This document shows, in pieces, positions 62,284 through 64,000 of a stretch of DNA of 64,000 bases. The stretch spans positions 3,534,001 to 3,598,000 of the forward strand of contig CBDEUR010000003.1 in assembly GCA_965243345.1 (NCBI GenBank), written 5' to 3'. The DNA is from Bin52 sp965243345. Lineage in GTDB: Bacteria > Pseudomonadota > Alphaproteobacteria > Thalassobaculales > Thalassobaculaceae. The position numbers and the translations under genes were made by a program. The notes beneath the pieces are model-generated. The model saw only the letters and a program-made list of their open reading frames with translations. It ran no database searches and was not told the DNA's origin. Position 1 is the stretch's first letter; every line of letters begins with the position of its first letter.

Positions 62284-63099
62284 TCACCGCCCGTGCCGGG
62301 TCGCGAGCTCGGCCAGGCACTGGCCGAGTGCAAGCTCGTCGCTCCCGAGTTCCAGGGTGCGGCGCGTCACCAGGTCAAGCCCCGACATGGCAGCATCAAG
62401 CGCGCGGGCAATATCCCGGGTGTCGATGAAGTGTGCTGTGTACAGGGCCGAGAACAGGTCTCCCGCTCCGCGAAACCGCGCCTGCCTGTACGGGGCGGAG
62501 ACCCACCGGGCAGTATCGGCGGTGACCGCGCAGGCGGCAATCCGCTCGCCCTGGACGATACCCGTGACCACGACCTGGCCCAGGGAACCGCGACACAGTG
62601 CGCGGGCAGCCGTCACGAGCACATCGGTGCCATCGACTGGCCGGCCGGTGAGCCAGCCCAGCTCGTACCGGTTCGGCGTGATGATGTCGGCAAGCGGCAG
62701 CAGCTGGCAGCGGATTGCGTCGACAACACCGGGCGCCACGTAGATCCGGCCGTCGTCGCCGATCACCGGGTCGAGCACGTAGAGACCGTCCCGGTTTGCA
62801 CGTCGCACCGCGCGGACAGCCTGTGCGACGACCGGGGCCGTCGACGGTCGGCCAAGGTAACCCGACAGCACCGCGTCGCAGCGTGCGAGCACGCCCAGGC
62901 CGCGCAGACCCCTGAACAGGTCCGCGAGTTCGGCCGCCGAGCGGGTCCGCCCGGTCCAGCGGCCGTGGCCCGGATGGTTCGAGAAGGTCACGGTGGCAAT
63001 CGGCCAGACCTCGTGTCCGAGGACACGGAGAGCGGGAACCGCCGCCGCGTTGCCGACATGGCCATAGGTCACGGTGGACTGGATCGAAAGCACCGCCAC
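62284..63099 (-). CDS. pdxY: Pyridoxal kinase PdxY
   Basis: A 271-residue ribokinase-fold kinase that makes pyridoxal phosphate by salvage. VLSIQSTVTYGHVGNAAA is the substrate-binding start; YVLDPVIGDDGRIYV and FRGAGDLFSALYTAHF hold the ATP and catalytic residues. The usual GTGD of the family is GAGD here. GTG at 63099 was chosen; a second GTG lies two codons on. It is convergent with asd, stops 9 bases apart. Confidence 0.88.
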   Translation of the reverse strand: MAVLSIQSTVTYGHVGNAAAVPALRVLGHEVWPIATVTFSNHPGHGRWTGRTRSAAELADLFRGLRGLGVLARCDAVLSGYLGRPSTAPVVAQAVRAVRRANRDGLYVLDPVIGDDGRIYVAPGVVDAIRCQLLPLADIITPNRYELGWLTGRPVDGTDVLVTAARALCRGSLGQVVVTGIVQGERIAACAVTADTARWVSAPYRQARFRGAGDLFSALYTAHFIDTRDIARALDAAMSGLDLVTRRTLELGSDELALGQCLAELATRHGR

Positions 63100-63112
63100 C
63101 GCGTCGTTTCCG

Positions 63113-63700
63113 CTACCGGGCCAGGTAGGGGGACAGGTGCCGGCCCACTTCCGGTCGGATCGCCTGGTCGAATTCGCCGATCGCCTGCTCCACCTGGTCG
63201 TACCAGGCATAGCCGCGGGCGGTCGGGGAGCGTGCATCCGACAGCGTGCGGGCAAGCGCGACCGAGGCAGTGGCACTGGCGAGAATCCGGCCAGCGTCGC
63301 GAACCTCGAGCCGTGCTTCCAGCTCGACCCGGTAGCGCCGGTTCTCTCCTGCCGCCTGCAGCAGCGACTTCAGCCAGGATGCCGGGGCCAGCACTTCCTC
63401 GACAACCCTGGCATCGGTGACGACGAAGACCGCCTCGCGTCCCGCACCAACCGGAACCAGGACGTCATCAGCCCATTGCCGGGCGGCGGCGGCAGGCGCG
63501 ATCGGAACCAGGTGTTCCACGTGCGGCGACGCAAACGGCGGCACGTACTCGACCACGGTCCGTGCCCGGGCAACGTCAAGCCGGATCGGTGCCAGCTCGG
63601 CGAACGAGAGGTCGCGCGGCGCCGGCGATGGCGGCGGCGGCGTCACACAGGCAGCGAGCAGCAGGACCAGGCCTGCCGCAAGGCGCAGTCCCGCCCTCAC
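63113..63700 (-). CDS. ABC-type transport auxiliary lipoprotein-like
   Basis: A 195-residue lipoprotein with lipobox LVLLLAACVTPPPP after a short signal (GTG start at 63700, overlapping the hslO stop). The rest (RTVVEYVPPFASPHVEHLVPI ... ADDVLVPV ...) is like the LptE/PqiC-type auxiliary proteins (DUF330/ABC-type transport auxiliary), but without certainty. The start has a cgggag site. It overlaps hslO by four bases and lies just upstream of pdxY. Confidence 0.7.
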   Translation of the reverse strand: MRAGLRLAAGLVLLLAACVTPPPPSPAPRDLSFAELAPIRLDVARARTVVEYVPPFASPHVEHLVPIAPAAAARQWADDVLVPVGAGREAVFVVTDARVVEEVLAPASWLKSLLQAAGENRRYRVELEARLEVRDAGRILASATASVALARTLSDARSPTARGYAWYDQVEQAIGEFDQAIRPEVGRHLSPYLAR

Positions 63701-64000
63701 TGCAGCATTCTCCCGGACGCGGACAGATCGTGGCCGAGCTCGGCAAGCGACATGGCGTCGTAGCGTCGTTCGGTCTTGCAGAATTCGCAGACGACCGACA
63801 CCACACCTTCCTGCATCATGCTGCGCAGTTCCGTATTCGAAAGCGAGCGCAGGACCCGTTCGACCCGCTCGGCGCTGCAGCGGCACCGGGCCTCGATCGG
63901 CTGTCTCGGCCAGGCCCGGACACCGGTTTCGTGGAACAGGCGGTACAGCAGCGCCTCCGGCGCCAGCGTCCGGTCGACCAGTTCCTCCGGCGTGCAACTC
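63697..64000 (-). CDS. hslO: Redox-regulated chaperone Hsp33, C-terminal part
   Basis: A partial gene cut by the window edge; 100 codons remain. The text contains LLYRLFHETGVRAW, then the two zinc-cysteine pairs of the redox switch: EARCRCSAERV and SVVCEFCKTERRY. The end is AELGHDLSASGRMLQ. Oxidation of these Cys unfolds the switch domain and activates the chaperone. The N-terminal fold lies outside the window. Confidence 0.92.
   Translation of the reverse strand, partial: SCTPEELVDRTLAPEALLYRLFHETGVRAWPRQPIEARCRCSAERVERVLRSLSNTELRSMMQEGVVSVVCEFCKTERRYDAMSLAELGHDLSASGRMLQ

Overview
This is a high-GC bacterial chromosome segment. Gene order and families point to an alphaproteobacterium, probably of the Rhodospirillales type. 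The clues are the housekeeping run ffh-rpsP-rimM-trmD-rplS-leuC-leuD-leuB-asd, the coq7 and dsbB genes, gluQRS, and a large set of TRAP and ABC uptake systems with amidases, CoA-transferase and hydantoinase genes. That lifestyle is organic-acid and amide scavenging, as in many marine or soil alphaproteobacteria. No rRNA, tRNA or CRISPR array was seen.

Layout. 1-3000: a decayed transposase, a low-GC PIN-like orphan and a FitA/VapC-type toxin-antitoxin pair. 3065-8721: a minus-strand catabolic block (MFS exporter, amidohydrolase, CaiB/BaiF CoA-transferase, depolymerase-like esterase, ketopantoate-reductase-like enzyme). 8815-12636: nitroreductase, esterase, HNH protein, and the minus-strand run VTT-dsbB-coq7. 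12813-17825: TRAP operon dctPQM, gluQRS and a D-2-hydroxyacid dehydrogenase. 17826-22300: an accessory island with a broken vapC, an unusual DUF262-HNH-AlbA_2 defence protein, an orphan Phd antitoxin and the tail of an IS21 istB. 22449-25789: a second TRAP operon with a Tat-exported binding protein. 26620-30949: NIPSNAP genes, folB, a class IV aminotransferase, and hpxZ with an AtzF-like amidase. 31200-33170: a graveyard of a type III restriction-modification system with an embedded MNT-HEPN pair and a DUF4338-type IS fragment. 33455-42819: a gamma-glutamyltransferase-like gene, a second amidase, and an aminotransferase followed by a complete spermidine/putrescine-type ABC transporter. 42875-54057: dioxygenase, NucS-like nuclease, fused HyuA-HyuB hydantoinase, AroM, an OLD-like ATPase, two small orphans and a VapBC45-like pair. 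54280-64000: core genes ending in a lipoprotein and the C-terminus of Hsp33.

How it fits together. Uptake systems sit beside enzymes that could use their substrates: TRAP transporters for organic acids, and an ABC transporter with an omega-amino-acid/putrescine-type aminotransferase and an amidase. Core translation, protein-export and leucine genes lie intact at the right end. The accessory stretches carry defence and toxin-antitoxin genes, many of them broken by stops and frameshifts.

The two strongest points of interest are the DUF262-DUF1524-AlbA_2 fusion at 19490-21736, and the decayed type III R-M/MNT-HEPN locus at 31206-32930. In the latter, a stop codon replaces the tyrosine of the HEPN active-site motif.
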